A DNA stretch of 64,000 nt from Diaminobutyricibacter sp. McL0608 (lineage in GTDB: Bacteria > Actinomycetota > Actinomycetes > Actinomycetales > Microbacteriaceae), in NCBI RefSeq assembly GCF_039613825.1, contig NZ_CP154826.1, positions 1,178,001 through 1,242,000 on the forward strand, given 5' to 3'. The position numbers and the translations under genes are program-made. A model generated the notes under the pieces. That model had not been told where the DNA came from. It did no database searches and saw nothing but the letters and a program-made list of their open reading frames with translations. This document shows, in pieces, positions 51,698-60,989 of this stretch (position 1 is the stretch's first letter; each line of letters begins with the position of its first letter).

Positions 51698-53104
51698 TCA
51701 GCCGGGGTGCGTCATGCTCAGCACGTCGAGTGCTATGTCGAGCTGTTCGAGTGTGACCTCACCGCGCTCGACGAACCCGAGATCGATGACGGCTTCGCGG
51801 ATGGTCATGCCCTTCGCGACCGCGTGCTTGGCCACCTTGGCGGCCGCTTCATAGCCGATCACGCGGTTCAGCGGAGTGACGATCGACGGCGACGACTCGG
51901 CGAACGCCCGAGCGCGGTCGACGTTGGCCTCAAGACCGATGATGGTCTTGTCGGCGAGCACGCGAGCACCCTGCGAGAGAAGGCGGATCGATTCGAGGAG
52001 CGCGGTGCCCATCACGGGGATGGCCACGTTGAGCTCGAAGCTGCCCGACGCACCGCTCCAGGCGATGGATGCGTCGTTGCCGATGACACGTGAGGCGACC
52101 ATGAGCACGGCCTCCGGGATGACCGGATTGACCTTGCCGGGCATGATCGACGATCCGGGCTGCAGGTCGGGGATGCTGAGCTCACCGAGTCCGGTGTTCG
52201 GGCCGGACCCCATCCAGCGCAGGTCGTTGCAGATCTTCGTGAGGCTGACTGCGATGACGCGGAGCGCACCGGACGCCTCGACGAGCGCATCGCGGTTCGC
52301 CTGCGCCTCGAAGTGGTTGCGTGCCTCGGTGATGGGCAGCTCGGTCTCCTGCGTGAGCAGTTCGATCACGAGCTGCGGGAAGCCGAGCGGCGTGTTGATT
52401 CCGGTGCCGACGGCGGTGCCGCCGAGCGGAACCTCGGCAACGCGGTGCAGCGCCGACTGGACGCGCTCGATGCCGAGCCGGATCTGGGCCGCGTAGCCAC
52501 CGAACTCCTGGCCGAGGGTGACGGGTGTCGCATCCATCAGGTGGGTTCGTCCCGACTTGACGACCGTCGCCCAGAGCGTGGCCTTCTCTTCGAGGGCGAC
52601 TGCGAGGTGGTCGAGTGCCGGGATGAGGTCGTCGATGAGTGCACCGGTCACGGCGACGTGCACGGAGGTCGGGAAGACGTCGTTCGACGACTGTGAGGCG
52701 TTGACGTGGTCGTTCGGGTGCACGGGGCTGCCGAGCCGCCGTGTGGCGAGCGTCGCGAGCACCTCGTTCATGTTCATGTTCGACGAGGTGCCGCTCCCCG
52801 TCTGGTAGACGTCGATCGGGAACTCGCCGTCGTGCACTCCGGTGACGACTTCGTCGGCGGAGGCTGCGATCGCATCGGCGATGGTCTGGTCGAGCACGCC
52901 GAGGCGGGCGTTGGCCAGGGCAGCCGACTTCTTGATGCGGGCGAGAGCAGCGATCTGCGCGGGCTCGAGAACGGATCCGGAGATCGGGAAGTTCTCGACT
53001 GCACGCTGTGTCTGGGCGCCGTAAAGGGCGCCGGCCGGAACGCGGACCTCGCCCATCGTGTCGTGTTCGATGCGGTACTCGGCATGAGCCGGGGTGTCCA
53101 CCAC
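51698..53104 (-). CDS. fumC: Fumarate hydratase, class II
   Basis: 468 residues from the GTG at 53104 (GAAAGGA upstream; an adjacent GTG at 53101 is equally possible). The iron-independent TCA enzyme interconverts fumarate and malate. [20 protein letters not shown] opens the protein, [17 protein letters not shown] holds the catalytic histidine region, and [12 protein letters not shown] is the superfamily signature. Full length. It ends at the long hairpin at 51630. Confidence 0.95.
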   Translation of the reverse strand: MVDTPAHAEYRIEHDTMGEVRVPAGALYGAQTQRAVENFPISGSVLEPAQIAALARIKKSAALANARLGVLDQTIADAIAASADEVVTGVHDGEFPIDVYQTGSGTSSNMNMNEVLATLATRRLGSPVHPNDHVNASQSSNDVFPTSVHVAVTGALIDDLIPALDHLAVALEEKATLWATVVKSGRTHLMDATPVTLGQEFGGYAAQIRLGIERVQSALHRVAEVPLGGTAVGTGINTPLGFPQLVIELLTQETELPITEARNHFEAQANRDALVEASGALRVIAVSLTKICNDLRWMGSGPNTGLGELSIPDLQPGSSIMPGKVNPVIPEAVLMVASRVIGNDASIAWSGASGSFELNVAIPVMGTALLESIRLLSQGARVLADKTIIGLEANVDRARAFAESSPSIVTPLNRVIGYEAAAKVAKHAVAKGMTIREAVIDLGFVERGEVTLEQLDIALDVLSMTHPG

Positions 53105-53181
53105 GGTGTGTTTTCCTTTCTGGGGCGCTTCGCGCTGTGCGGGATGCACGTGCGGGACGCGCGAGTTGAGCCGGCCGGTTC

Positions 53182-53820
53182 TCAGACCAGTCCGACGACG
53201 ATGTCGGGAACGGCCCGACCTTCCTGGAGGCGGTAGTTGGCACCAACGATAGCCAACCTCCCCTCCGCGACGGCAGAGCTGATCAGCTCGGAGCTCTGCA
53301 GGAGCTCGGCGACCGTGTCACGCAGGTGCTCACGGCCCACCTCGCTCGCGTCGACGTCTGCGATCTCGATCGGTTTCTCCGGCGAGGCGTGGGTGACGCG
53401 CCGGACAGCCGGGACGATCGGGGCGATCAGGTTGGCGATGTGCGGCGGAAGCGGCTGCGCATCGGTCGACTGCGACTCGATCGCTGCCCGAACGGCACCG
53501 CATTCGTCGTGCCCGAGCACGAGGATGAGCGGAACGTGGAGCACTTCGACGGCGTATTCGAGGGAACCGAGCACCGATTCGGACATGACCTGCCCGGCGT
53601 TGCGCACGACGAAGGCGTCGCCGAGCCCCAGGTCGAAGATGATCTCTGCGGCGAGCCGGGAGTCGCTGCAGCCGAAGATCGCTGCAAGCGGTGACTGCGA
53701 TGCGGCCAGCACCTCGCGTCGCTCGGCGTCCTGCCTCGGATGCTCGGGTGCGCCGGTGACGAAACGCTCGTTTCCGCGCAGCATGGCATCCCACACGCGC
53801 GACGGTCTCGGCGGCGTCAC
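53182..53820 (-). CDS. Beta-class carbonic anhydrase
   Basis: 212 residues from the GTG at 53820 with GGGAG upstream. It interconverts CO2 and bicarbonate. Zinc ligands are in [10 protein letters not shown] (Cys, Asp-Arg dyad) and [11 protein letters not shown] (His, Cys). It overlaps the upstream DUF4245 gene by 4 nt and lies between that gene and fumC, suggesting one operon with the DNA-nuclease genes. Confidence 0.93.
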   Translation of the reverse strand: MTPPRPSRVWDAMLRGNERFVTGAPEHPRQDAERREVLAASQSPLAAIFGCSDSRLAAEIIFDLGLGDAFVVRNAGQVMSESVLGSLEYAVEVLHVPLILVLGHDECGAVRAAIESQSTDAQPLPPHIANLIAPIVPAVRRVTHASPEKPIEIADVDASEVGREHLRDTVAELLQSSELISSAVAEGRLAIVGANYRLQEGRAVPDIVVGLV

Positions 53821-54473
53821 TTGGCCGCTCCCAGCGCGCCGAGCTGGTCGCACAACGCGTCGGTCACGGTCGCGAACTCCGAATCCTGGGCGGTTCCGAA
53901 CACGACGACCGTGCTGGCGCCCGCCTTGGTCGCGAGGGCGTAGTCGACGTTGCCGTTGTCCTGGCCGGAATTGCGGTTGTTGTAGACATCCCACTGCTGG
54001 CCGCAGATCGTCTTCGTCGAGGAGACGAGCGTGCGGTCGACCTGCGTCGCGAGCCAGCTGTCGTTGGCGTTGAAACCCTGCATGATGCCGATGTACTCCT
54101 TCGAAGGCGTGATCAGGCCGATGTACCAGGCGTCGACTCCGTCGGGAGTCTTCGTGCGCAGTTCTGCGTTGTTCGACGTCCAGCCGCCCGGGAGTTTGGG
54201 AGTCAGGAGGGCGTCGGGCTCCGCGCCCTGCGCCTGGGCGGCGATCGTCGTGTAGTCGACGGCCGGCGAGGCAGGCGTCTGGCCGCGGGGAACGAAAAGC
54301 ACGATCGCAGCCACGACGGCGACGGTCGCGATCAGCGACAGGACGAGGTTGTTCACCGTCTGCCGATTGCGGTGGTTGCTGGAATTCTGGGCTTTGCGCT
54401 CAGCTGTTTCCTCGGGAGTTTCCGGTCGCCCGAGCTCTGCCACGACTGCGGGGGGCCGTTTCGACGGACTCAT
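53817..54473 (-). CDS. DUF4245 membrane protein
   Basis: 218 residues. A charged cytoplasmic start with [20 protein letters not shown], one TM helix ([19 protein letters not shown]), then an extracytoplasmic domain that includes [20 protein letters not shown] and [19 protein letters not shown]. Actinobacterial, function unknown. It overlaps xseB by 4 nt upstream and the carbonic anhydrase gene downstream. Confidence 0.87.
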   Translation of the reverse strand: MSPSKRPPAVVAELGRPETPEETAERKAQNSSNHRNRQTVNNLVLSLIATVAVVAAIVLFVPRGQTPASPAVDYTTIAAQAQGAEPDALLTPKLPGGWTSNNAELRTKTPDGVDAWYIGLITPSKEYIGIMQGFNANDSWLATQVDRTLVSSTKTICGQQWDVYNNRNSGQDNGNVDYALATKAGASTVVVFGTAQDSEFATVTDALCDQLGALGAAK

Positions 54474-54712
54474 TCGTCGTCAACGACTCCCGTCGTGCTC
54501 GTGGCGGCACCGGCGCGCGCGGCGTCCAGCCGGGCCTTGGCGCCGATCAGCCATTCTTCGCAGCGGCGGGCGAGGGCCTCGCCACGCTCCCACAACGCGA
54601 TCGAGTCTTCGAGCGATGTCGAGCCCTGCTCGAGTTCGGAGACGACCCGGACCAGTTCGTCGCGGGCCTCTTCGTAACTGAGGGATGCGACTTCGGTGGG
54701 GGATTGCGCCAT
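54470..54712 (-). CDS. xseB: Exodeoxyribonuclease VII small subunit
   Basis: 80 residues with the helical-hairpin XseB fold: [20 protein letters not shown] then [20 protein letters not shown]. It binds XseA and is needed for its activity on single-stranded DNA. The leaderless ATG at 54712 has TAGACT 7 nt upstream on the minus strand. xseA lies 67 nt away on the same strand. Confidence 0.92.
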   Translation of the reverse strand: MAQSPTEVASLSYEEARDELVRVVSELEQGSTSLEDSIALWERGEALARRCEEWLIGAKARLDAARAGAATSTTGVVDDE

Positions 54713-54719
54713 GTCATCC

Positions 54720-54725
54720 AGTCTA
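54720..54725 (-). promoter_or_regulatory. -10 box of xseB operon (leaderless)
   Basis: Minus-strand TAGACT, 7 nt, ATG at 54712. Confidence 0.6.
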
Positions 54726-54778
54726 GTTCGAGCCACGATCGGTCTGCTGCGAGTTTGCACAGGCCCGCGGAGGGACAG

Positions 54779-56044
54779 CTACTGGTCGCGCCCGGCGGAG
54801 ACGGCGCCGATGCGACCCTCCGCCAGGGTGATCGCGAGTTCCGTTCCGGCGGGCGCCTCTTCGGGTGCGCGAGCGACCGATCCGTCTGCCAGCTGCACGA
54901 TCGCATAGCCGCGGTCGAGGGTTCCCTGGGGCGAGAGCGCGCGAAGCTGCGAGCGCAGCTCGCCGGTGCGTGTCATCTCCCGGTCGACGAGGCGGAGTGC
55001 GAGCTCGGCGCCCCGGGCGACGTAGCGCGTGAGTTCTTCGGCGCGCGTGTCGACGATCCACGACGGCGACATCATCGACGGCCGCGAACGAAGATGGCCG
55101 ATCCGGTCGATCTCGGCGGTCACGAGGTGGGTCAGCCGCATGCTGAGTCGCGCCCGCGCCTGATGCACACGCACCATCTCTTCGGCGACGTCGGGGACGA
55201 CGCGTTTCGCAGCATCCGTCGGCGTGGATGCACGCAGATCGGCGACATCGTCGAGCAGGGGCCGGTCGGCTTCGTGGCCGATCGCGCTCACCAGCGGCGT
55301 CGAGCACTCCGCTGCCGCCCGCACAACCCGCTCGTCGCTGAAGCCGAGGAGGTTCTGGAAGTCTCCACCACCCCGGGCGACGATGATCACATCCACCTCG
55401 GGGTCGGCGTCGAGCGCCTTGATCGCGGCGGTGACGTCGGGCACCACCCGTTCGCCCTGGACGGCGGTATGGATGGTGCGGAACCGCACCGCGGGCCAGC
55501 GCAGCTGAGCGTTTCGCAGCACGTCCTTCTCGGCGTCGGAGTCACGCCCGGTGATCAGGCCGATGCAGTGGGGCAGGAACGGGAGCTTCTTCTTGCGACC
55601 GACATCGAAGAGTCCTTCGCTCGCAAGCTGTCGGCGGAGGCGTTCGAGCCTCTCCAGCAGGTCGCCGAGGCCGACATGCTTCATGTCGAAGACCTGCATG
55701 GTCAGGGTGCCGCCCTTGACCCAGAAGTTCGGCTTGATGAGCGCGACCACACGATCGCCCTGCTTCAGGTCGGCAGGGATGCGCGTGCGTACCGACGACC
55801 AGATCGTGAAGCCCACGGTTGCGTCCTCGCTGAGGTCTTTGAGCTTTCCGTAGACGTTTCCGCCCGAGATTCCCCACTGGGTGATCTCGCCCTCCACCCA
55901 GGCCGTTCCCAGACGCTCGATGTACCCGCGGATCTTGGCCGAGAGGGTCGCGACCGGCCACGGTTCGTCGGCTGTCGGAAGCCCCGACGGCGCCGGAGCG
56001 CTCTGGGCTGCGGGAGGGGCGTCGGTCACGTCCATCCTTCCCAT
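54779..56044 (-). CDS. xseA: Exodeoxyribonuclease VII large subunit
   Basis: 421 residues from ATG 56044 (GGAGA upstream; ATG 56035 is an alternative). The OB-fold domain (PWPVATLSAKIRGYIERLGT, then AWVEGEITQWGISGGNVYGK) leads into the catalytic domain with LPHCIGLITGRDSDAEKDVL, VIIVARGGGDFQNLLGFSDE and SAIGHEADRPLLDDVAD. It degrades single-stranded DNA with XseB. Its start is divergent from ispH by 33 nt, so the promoters overlap. Confidence 0.94.
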   Translation of the reverse strand: MGRMDVTDAPPAAQSAPAPSGLPTADEPWPVATLSAKIRGYIERLGTAWVEGEITQWGISGGNVYGKLKDLSEDATVGFTIWSSVRTRIPADLKQGDRVVALIKPNFWVKGGTLTMQVFDMKHVGLGDLLERLERLRRQLASEGLFDVGRKKKLPFLPHCIGLITGRDSDAEKDVLRNAQLRWPAVRFRTIHTAVQGERVVPDVTAAIKALDADPEVDVIIVARGGGDFQNLLGFSDERVVRAAAECSTPLVSAIGHEADRPLLDDVADLRASTPTDAAKRVVPDVAEEMVRVHQARARLSMRLTHLVTAEIDRIGHLRSRPSMMSPSWIVDTRAEELTRYVARGAELALRLVDREMTRTGELRSQLRALSPQGTLDRGYAIVQLADGSVARAPEEAPAGTELAITLAEGRIGAVSAGRDQ

Positions 56045-56065
56045 CAGGTCTCCAGCGCACTCACC

Positions 56066-56071
56066 TAGACT
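56066..56071 (+). promoter_or_regulatory. -10 box of ispH (leaderless)
   Basis: TAGACT, 6 nt, GTG at 56078. It lies within the 5' region of divergent xseA. Confidence 0.65.
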
Positions 56072-56077
56072 TGACGG

Positions 56078-57136
56078 GTGAGCGACGTAACGATCAGCCT
56101 GCCCATGCCGAGGATTCCCGGCGTGCGCGGCAGGCTCAAGGATACCCCGGTCGTCGGACACAAGCGGGTGCTCCTGGCGGCACCCCGTGGATACTGCGCG
56201 GGTGTGGACAGAGCGGTGATCGCGGTCGAGAAGGCCCTCGAGCACTACGGCGCACCGGTCTATGTGCGCAAGCAGATCGTCCACAACGTTCACGTCGTCT
56301 CGACCCTCGAACAGCAGGGTGCCATCTTCGTCGACGAGGTCGACGAAGTCCCGGAGGGCGCGCATGTCGTTTTCAGCGCTCACGGTGTGTCGCCCGCGGT
56401 GGTGCGCGCAGCATCCGATCGTGGACTCCAGGCCATCGACGCCACCTGCCCGCTGGTGACCAAGGTGCACCGCGAGGCTGTGCGCTTCGCCCGCGACGAC
56501 TTCGAAATCCTCCTGATCGGCCACGAAGGCCACGAAGAGGTCGAAGGCACGGCGGGGGAGGCGCCCGACCACGTCACGCTCGTGAACAGCCCCGACGATG
56601 TGCCCAACATCCAGGTCAAAGACCCGGACAAAGTCGTCTGGCTGTCGCAGACCACGCTCTCGGTCGACGAGACGATGGAGACCGTACGCCGGCTCCGCGA
56701 GCGGTTCCCCAACCTGCAGGACCCGCCGAGCGACGACATCTGCTACGCCACCCAGAACCGGCAGGTCGCGATCAAGAAGGTCGCCGAAGACGCCGACCTG
56801 GTCATCGTCGTCGGTTCCGCGAACTCGTCGAACTCGGTGCGCCTGGTCGAGGTTGCGCTCGAATACGGCGCGAAGGCGGCATACCGAGTCGACTATGCCA
56901 GCGAGATCAAGCAGGAATGGCTCGATGGTGTCGCCTCGGTGGGCGTTACGAGCGGGGCATCCGTCCCCGAAGTCCTCGTGCGGGAAGTCCTCGACGACCT
57001 GGCGGGCGCAGGCTACAGCGACGTCCAGGAGGTCAAGACGGCCGAAGAAGACCTGATGTTCTCGCTGCCGAAGGAGCTTCGCAAAGACCTGTCGGGCAAG
57101 GCCGACGCGCGCGCCCTGGGCGGCCGCAGCCACTGA
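56078..57136 (+). CDS. ispH: 4-hydroxy-3-methylbut-2-enyl diphosphate reductase
   Basis: 352 residues. The last enzyme of the MEP pathway, making IPP and DMAPP with a [4Fe-4S] cluster. The three cluster cysteines are in [22 protein letters not shown] and [21 protein letters not shown] and [10 protein letters not shown] form substrate contacts. Leaderless GTG start; divergent from xseA. Confidence 0.95.
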   Translation: MSDVTISLPMPRIPGVRGRLKDTPVVGHKRVLLAAPRGYCAGVDRAVIAVEKALEHYGAPVYVRKQIVHNVHVVSTLEQQGAIFVDEVDEVPEGAHVVFSAHGVSPAVVRAASDRGLQAIDATCPLVTKVHREAVRFARDDFEILLIGHEGHEEVEGTAGEAPDHVTLVNSPDDVPNIQVKDPDKVVWLSQTTLSVDETMETVRRLRERFPNLQDPPSDDICYATQNRQVAIKKVAEDADLVIVVGSANSSNSVRLVEVALEYGAKAAYRVDYASEIKQEWLDGVASVGVTSGASVPEVLVREVLDDLAGAGYSDVQEVKTAEEDLMFSLPKELRKDLSGKADARALGGRSH

Positions 57137-57208
57137 TTCGCTCCGTGACGGAAGCATCCCGTCACTCTCTCGGTTGACTACGACAAGCAACCGAAAGGAA
57201 TCACTCTT

Positions 57209-58066
57209 ATGACCATCGTCGTCACCGGAGCAACCGGAAAACTCGGCCGTCTCGTCATCGACAATCTGCTCGCCCGCGGAGTGGATGCAGCAGAGATCCG
57301 TGCCGCAGGCCGGAACGCCGAGAAACTCGAGACGCTCGCGGGACTCGGGATCTCGACCGTCGTCATCGACTTCGAAGATCCCTCGACGCTCGCGCCCGCG
57401 TTCACCGGTGCGGATGTGCTCCTGCTGGTCTCCGGGAGTGAGGTGGGCAAACGGATGCCGCAGCACACGAATGCCGTCGATGCGGCCATCGCGGCCGGCG
57501 TCGGACGCATCGTCTACACCAGCGCACCCCACGCTGACACGACGGAGCTCGCGCTCGCGCCCGAGCACAAGGCGACTGAGGAGCTGATCCGCGCATCCGG
57601 AATCCCGTTCACCATCCTGCGCAACAACTGGTACACCGAGAACTATGTCGGCCCGCTGGAGCAGGCGCGGCAGACCGGAACCGTCGTCGCGGCCGTCGGT
57701 GACGGACGTATCGCCAGCGCGACCCGCAACGACTACGCGGATGCCGCGGCCGTCGTGCTGTCGACACCCGGCCACGAGGGCAAGATCTACGAACTCGGCG
57801 GAGACAGCGCGTGGTCGTTCGACGAACTCGCAGAGGCGATCAGCGCGATCATCGGATCCGACGTGGCCTACACGCCCCTCGAGGACGAAGAGTACCTGCG
57901 CATCCTCGTCTCGGCCGGACTGGATGAGGGCACGGCGGGCTTCGTCGTCGCGCTCGACCAGGGCATCCGCAACGGGGCACTCGCCGACGTCACCGGAGAC
58001 CTGAGTGGCCTCATCGGCCGCCCGACGACCTCCCTCGTCGACGGCCTGCGCGCCGCCGCGGCCTAG
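57209..58066 (+). CDS. NmrA-like NAD(P)-binding protein (atypical SDR)
   Basis: 285 residues. The Rossmann start VTGATGKLGRLVIDNLL, then IVYTSAPHADTTELALAPEH and TILRNNWYTENYVG place it with quinone-oxidoreductase QorB/NmrA-like short-chain dehydrogenases. It lacks the canonical YxxxK at the usual position. CGAAAGGAA precedes the ATG. Substrate unknown. It follows ispH after 72 nt. Confidence 0.87.
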   Translation: MTIVVTGATGKLGRLVIDNLLARGVDAAEIRAAGRNAEKLETLAGLGISTVVIDFEDPSTLAPAFTGADVLLLVSGSEVGKRMPQHTNAVDAAIAAGVGRIVYTSAPHADTTELALAPEHKATEELIRASGIPFTILRNNWYTENYVGPLEQARQTGTVVAAVGDGRIASATRNDYADAAAVVLSTPGHEGKIYELGGDSAWSFDELAEAISAIIGSDVAYTPLEDEEYLRILVSAGLDEGTAGFVVALDQGIRNGALADVTGDLSGLIGRPTTSLVDGLRAAAA

Positions 58067-58081
58067 CTTTCTCGACGGGCG

Positions 58082-58657
58082 TCACCCGGAGAGGCGGCTG
58101 TAGAAGTCGAGGAGGGTAGGGTCGCTCGCGATGATCGCCGTGAGGCACACGAACAGGCCGATGAATGCGAGGACGCCGCCGAGGATCGGGATGTAGAAGG
58201 CGAGTCTGTGCCGGGTCAGGCGGAAGACCGAGAGCACCGCGGACAGAAGCCAGATTCCCACCATCGAGATCTCGCCCGCGAGCATGATCATCGAGACGGA
58301 TGCGGCCGGCTTGTAGGCTCCCAGTCCCTCGTTCGCATACAGGTGCTGAATCGAGGCGGGTGTGCTGGCGATCGTGCCGATCGACAGGAACATGCCGATG
58401 ATCCCCACGATGAGCAGCAGGATCGTCACCGGCTGGTTCCATGTGGGCACCGGATGCTCTCCCGCCGCCTGCGCGAGCAGCTCCTCTTCGTGCGACCGGG
58501 TCGGCGCGGACGGATGCGCGGCATGAGCCTCGGGGGCCGGGTGCGCCGTGTCGAGACGGTCCGCATCCTTCGGCGGATGCCACACCCAACCCTCGGGAGC
58601 GAGCTCGCCGAACTTCGGCCGGGGTCGCTCGTCGTGGTCCTTGTTGTCGTCGGCCAT
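58082..58657 (-). CDS. Membrane protein (DUF6264-like)
   Basis: 191 residues from the ATG at 58657. A hydrophilic N-terminal half (RPRPKFGELAPEGWVWHPPK, with later His/Ala/Pro stretch) is followed by four TM helices (ILLLIVGIIGMFLSIGTIAS, VSMIMLAGEISMVGIWLLSA, LAFYIPILGGVLAFIGLFVC and the terminal one). The GELAPEGWVW segment is typical of a Microbacteriaceae family of unknown function. Fba lies just upstream. Confidence 0.75.
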   Translation of the reverse strand: MADDNKDHDERPRPKFGELAPEGWVWHPPKDADRLDTAHPAPEAHAAHPSAPTRSHEEELLAQAAGEHPVPTWNQPVTILLLIVGIIGMFLSIGTIASTPASIQHLYANEGLGAYKPAASVSMIMLAGEISMVGIWLLSAVLSVFRLTRHRLAFYIPILGGVLAFIGLFVCLTAIIASDPTLLDFYSRLSG

Positions 58658-58673
58658 CCTGCGGCCGCCTCTC

Positions 58674-59699
58674 CTACTTGCCGGAGTGGCCCGCCGAGCC
58701 GAGCTGCTGGGTCGCTTCGACGACACGGGCCGCCATGGCGGTCTCAGCGACCTTGCCCCAGGCGCGCGGGTCGTACGCCTTCTTGTTTCCGACTTCGCCG
58801 TCGATCTTCAGCACGCCGTCGTAGTTCGAGAACATGTAACCGGCGATCGACCGCGTGAACGCATACTGCGTGTCGGTGTCGATGTTCATCTTCACGACGC
58901 CGTTGGCGACAGCTTCGGCGATCTCGGCATCGGTCGAGCCTGAGCCGCCGTGGAAGACGAGGTCGAGCGGCTTCGGGCCGGTGCCGTACTTCGCCTCGAG
59001 GCCGTCCTGGATGGTCTTCAGCAGCTCGGGGCGCAGCTTCACGTTGCCGGGCTTGTAGACGCCGTGGACGTTGCCGAAGGTGAGGGCTGCCATGTAGCGC
59101 CCGTTCTCGCCGAGACCGAGAGCCTCGACGGTCGCGATCGCGTCGTCGAGCGTCGTGTACAGGTGCTCGTTGATGTCGTGGCTGACGCCGTCCTCTTCGC
59201 CGCCGACGACGCCGATCTCGACCTCGAGGATCGCGTTGATCGCCTTCGTGCGCTTGATCATGTCTTTCGCGATGTCGAGGTTCTCGGCGAGCGGAACGGC
59301 CGAGCCGTCCCACATGTGGGACTGGAAGATCGGGTTGCGGCCCGCCTTGACCTCTTCTTCGCTCGCGGCGATGAGGGGCAGGACGAAGCCGTCGAGGGCG
59401 TCCTTCGGGCAGTGGTCGGTGTGCAGCGCGACCGTGACCGGGTAGTTCTTGGCGACCTCGGTTGCGAACTTCGCGAACGCGATCGCTCCCGCGGCACGGT
59501 TCTTGACGGTCTGGCCGGCGAAGTAGTCGGCGCCACCGGTCGTCACCTGGATGATGCCGTCGCTGCCCGCCTCGGTGAGACCCTGCAGCACCGCGTTGAT
59601 CGTCTGCGACGACGAGACGTTGAAAGCGGGGTAGGCGAATCCGCCGGCCTTCGCCTTGTCGAGCATCTCGGCGTACTGATCCGGTGTAGCGATGGGCAT
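58674..59699 (-). CDS. fbaA: Fructose-bisphosphate aldolase, class II
   Basis: 341 residues from ATG 59699. The zinc enzyme splits fructose-1,6-bisphosphate into triose phosphates. ALHTDHCPKDALDG holds a zinc-binding histidine, LEVEIGVVGGEEDGV the acidic ligands, and VFHGGSGSTDAEIAEAV the phosphate loop. It is convergent with the DUF6264-like gene's neighbours and head-to-head with glpX, pairing glycolytic aldolase with gluconeogenic phosphatase. Confidence 0.96.
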   Translation of the reverse strand: MPIATPDQYAEMLDKAKAGGFAYPAFNVSSSQTINAVLQGLTEAGSDGIIQVTTGGADYFAGQTVKNRAAGAIAFAKFATEVAKNYPVTVALHTDHCPKDALDGFVLPLIAASEEEVKAGRNPIFQSHMWDGSAVPLAENLDIAKDMIKRTKAINAILEVEIGVVGGEEDGVSHDINEHLYTTLDDAIATVEALGLGENGRYMAALTFGNVHGVYKPGNVKLRPELLKTIQDGLEAKYGTGPKPLDLVFHGGSGSTDAEIAEAVANGVVKMNIDTDTQYAFTRSIAGYMFSNYDGVLKIDGEVGNKKAYDPRAWGKVAETAMAARVVEATQQLGSAGHSGK

Positions 59700-59870
59700 T
59701 GCGTCTCCTCGACGATGGTGTTTTGGCGGATTGTTCACATCATACCGAGGAGGATTTACGCCGAATGCTGTTCGGTCGCTCGATAAACTGACAGCGTCGC
59801 CCGGAACGTGCGAAGGCACCGGTCGGGCGGTCGCCATCGCAGTCGAACAATCCGTCCGGGAGGACCCACC

Positions 59871-60857
59871 GTGAACAGCACCGACACCGCCACGCTCTAC
59901 ATGCACCCCGATCGAAATCTCGCGCTCGAGCTGGTGAGGGCGACGGAGGCGGCGGCGATCCGTGCAACGCCGTTCATCGGGCGAGGCGACAAGAATGCGG
60001 CCGACGGCGCGGCGGTGGATGCGATGCGCGCCTTCCTGGGGACCGTCAACTTCGACGGCGTCATCGTCATCGGCGAGGGCGAGAAGGACAACGCTCCGAT
60101 GCTGTTCAACGGCGAGCACGTCGGAAACGGGCGTGGGCCCGCCTGCGACATCGCCGTGGACCCGATCGACGGCACGTCGCTGACGGCTGCGGGGCGCCAG
60201 AATGCGCTCTCGGTGATCGCCGTGTCCGATCGCGGGACGATGCTCGACGCGTCGAGCGTCTTCTACATGAACAAGATCGTGACCGGGGCCGAGGGACGCG
60301 GGGTCGTCGACCTGTCCCAGTCGATCGGGGACAACATCCGGGAGCTGGCGAAGAAGAAGAACAAGGATGTCGGCGAGATCCGGGTCGCGGTTCTTGACCG
60401 GCCGCGCCATGAGGGCCTGATCGACGAGATCCGCTCGGCGGGTGCGGGCACGCGGCTGATGCTCGACGGCGATGTGGCAGGCGGGATCAACGCGGCGCGG
60501 TACGAGTCGCGGATCGATATGTGCGTGGGGATCGGCGGCAGCCCCGAAGGGATCACCACGGCATGCGCGATCAAGGCGATCGGCGGGTTCATGCAGGGGC
60601 AGCTCGCGCCCCGGGATGACGCGGAACGAGAGAAGGCACGCGCGGCCGGACTCGATTACGGCGTGATCATGGAAGCCGACGAGATGGTCAAGGGTGACAA
60701 CACGTTCTTCGTTGCGACCGGTGTGACCGACGGCGGGCTCGTCGAGGGCGTGCGTCGCAAGGGTCCGATCATCCGCACCGAGTCGATCGTGCTGCGGAGC
60801 CGGTCGGGCACCATCCGCCGCATCGTGGCCGACCACCTCGCGGAGAAGTGGCTGTAG
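59871..60857 (+). CDS. glpX: Fructose-1,6-bisphosphatase, class II (GlpX)
   Basis: 328 residues from the GTG at 59871 (GGGAGGA upstream). It is the gluconeogenic phosphatase. GEGEKDNAPMLFNGEHVGNG and DIAVDPIDGTSLTA carry the metal and phosphate ligands; GGSPEGITTACAIKAIGG is the substrate loop. Two long hairpins follow the stop. Divergent from fbaA. Confidence 0.95.
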   Translation: MNSTDTATLYMHPDRNLALELVRATEAAAIRATPFIGRGDKNAADGAAVDAMRAFLGTVNFDGVIVIGEGEKDNAPMLFNGEHVGNGRGPACDIAVDPIDGTSLTAAGRQNALSVIAVSDRGTMLDASSVFYMNKIVTGAEGRGVVDLSQSIGDNIRELAKKKNKDVGEIRVAVLDRPRHEGLIDEIRSAGAGTRLMLDGDVAGGINAARYESRIDMCVGIGGSPEGITTACAIKAIGGFMQGQLAPRDDAEREKARAAGLDYGVIMEADEMVKGDNTFFVATGVTDGGLVEGVRRKGPIIRTESIVLRSRSGTIRRIVADHLAEKWL

Positions 60858-60866
60858 CGGCGGCCT

Positions 60867-60967
60867 GCGGTCGCAGCTCTAGCTCCCTCCGGAGCGGAGC
60901 TGTCGCCGCACTACGTGCGTCTCAGCGCACTAAGTAGACCTAGTGCGCCGAGACCGAAGTAGTGCGG
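60867..60967. repeat. Two tandem long inverted repeats between glpX and rmuC
   Basis: Arm 60867-60885 pairs with 60891-60909 (core GCAGCTC/GAGCTGT, GGAGC loop side). Arm 60906-60932 pairs with 60941-60967 at 23 of 27 positions (CCGCACTAC, GTCTC and GCGCACTA matching). The first hairpin's 3' end overlaps the second's 5' end by 4 nt. No U tract. The genes are convergent. Confidence 0.8.
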
Positions 60968-60989
60968 TGAGAGTGATCCAGCGCGGGAG

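Noticed and set aside
54779-57775. Very long minus-strand reading frame through xseA and antisense to ispH
   Set aside because: Only the first ~1.27 kb encodes XseA. The rest is antisense to ispH and the NmrA-like gene and ignores codon-position bias.
58674-60836. Extension of the aldolase gene antisense to glpX
   Set aside because: The aldolase N-terminus (MPIATPDQYAEML) starts at 59699. The upstream part is the reverse complement of glpX.
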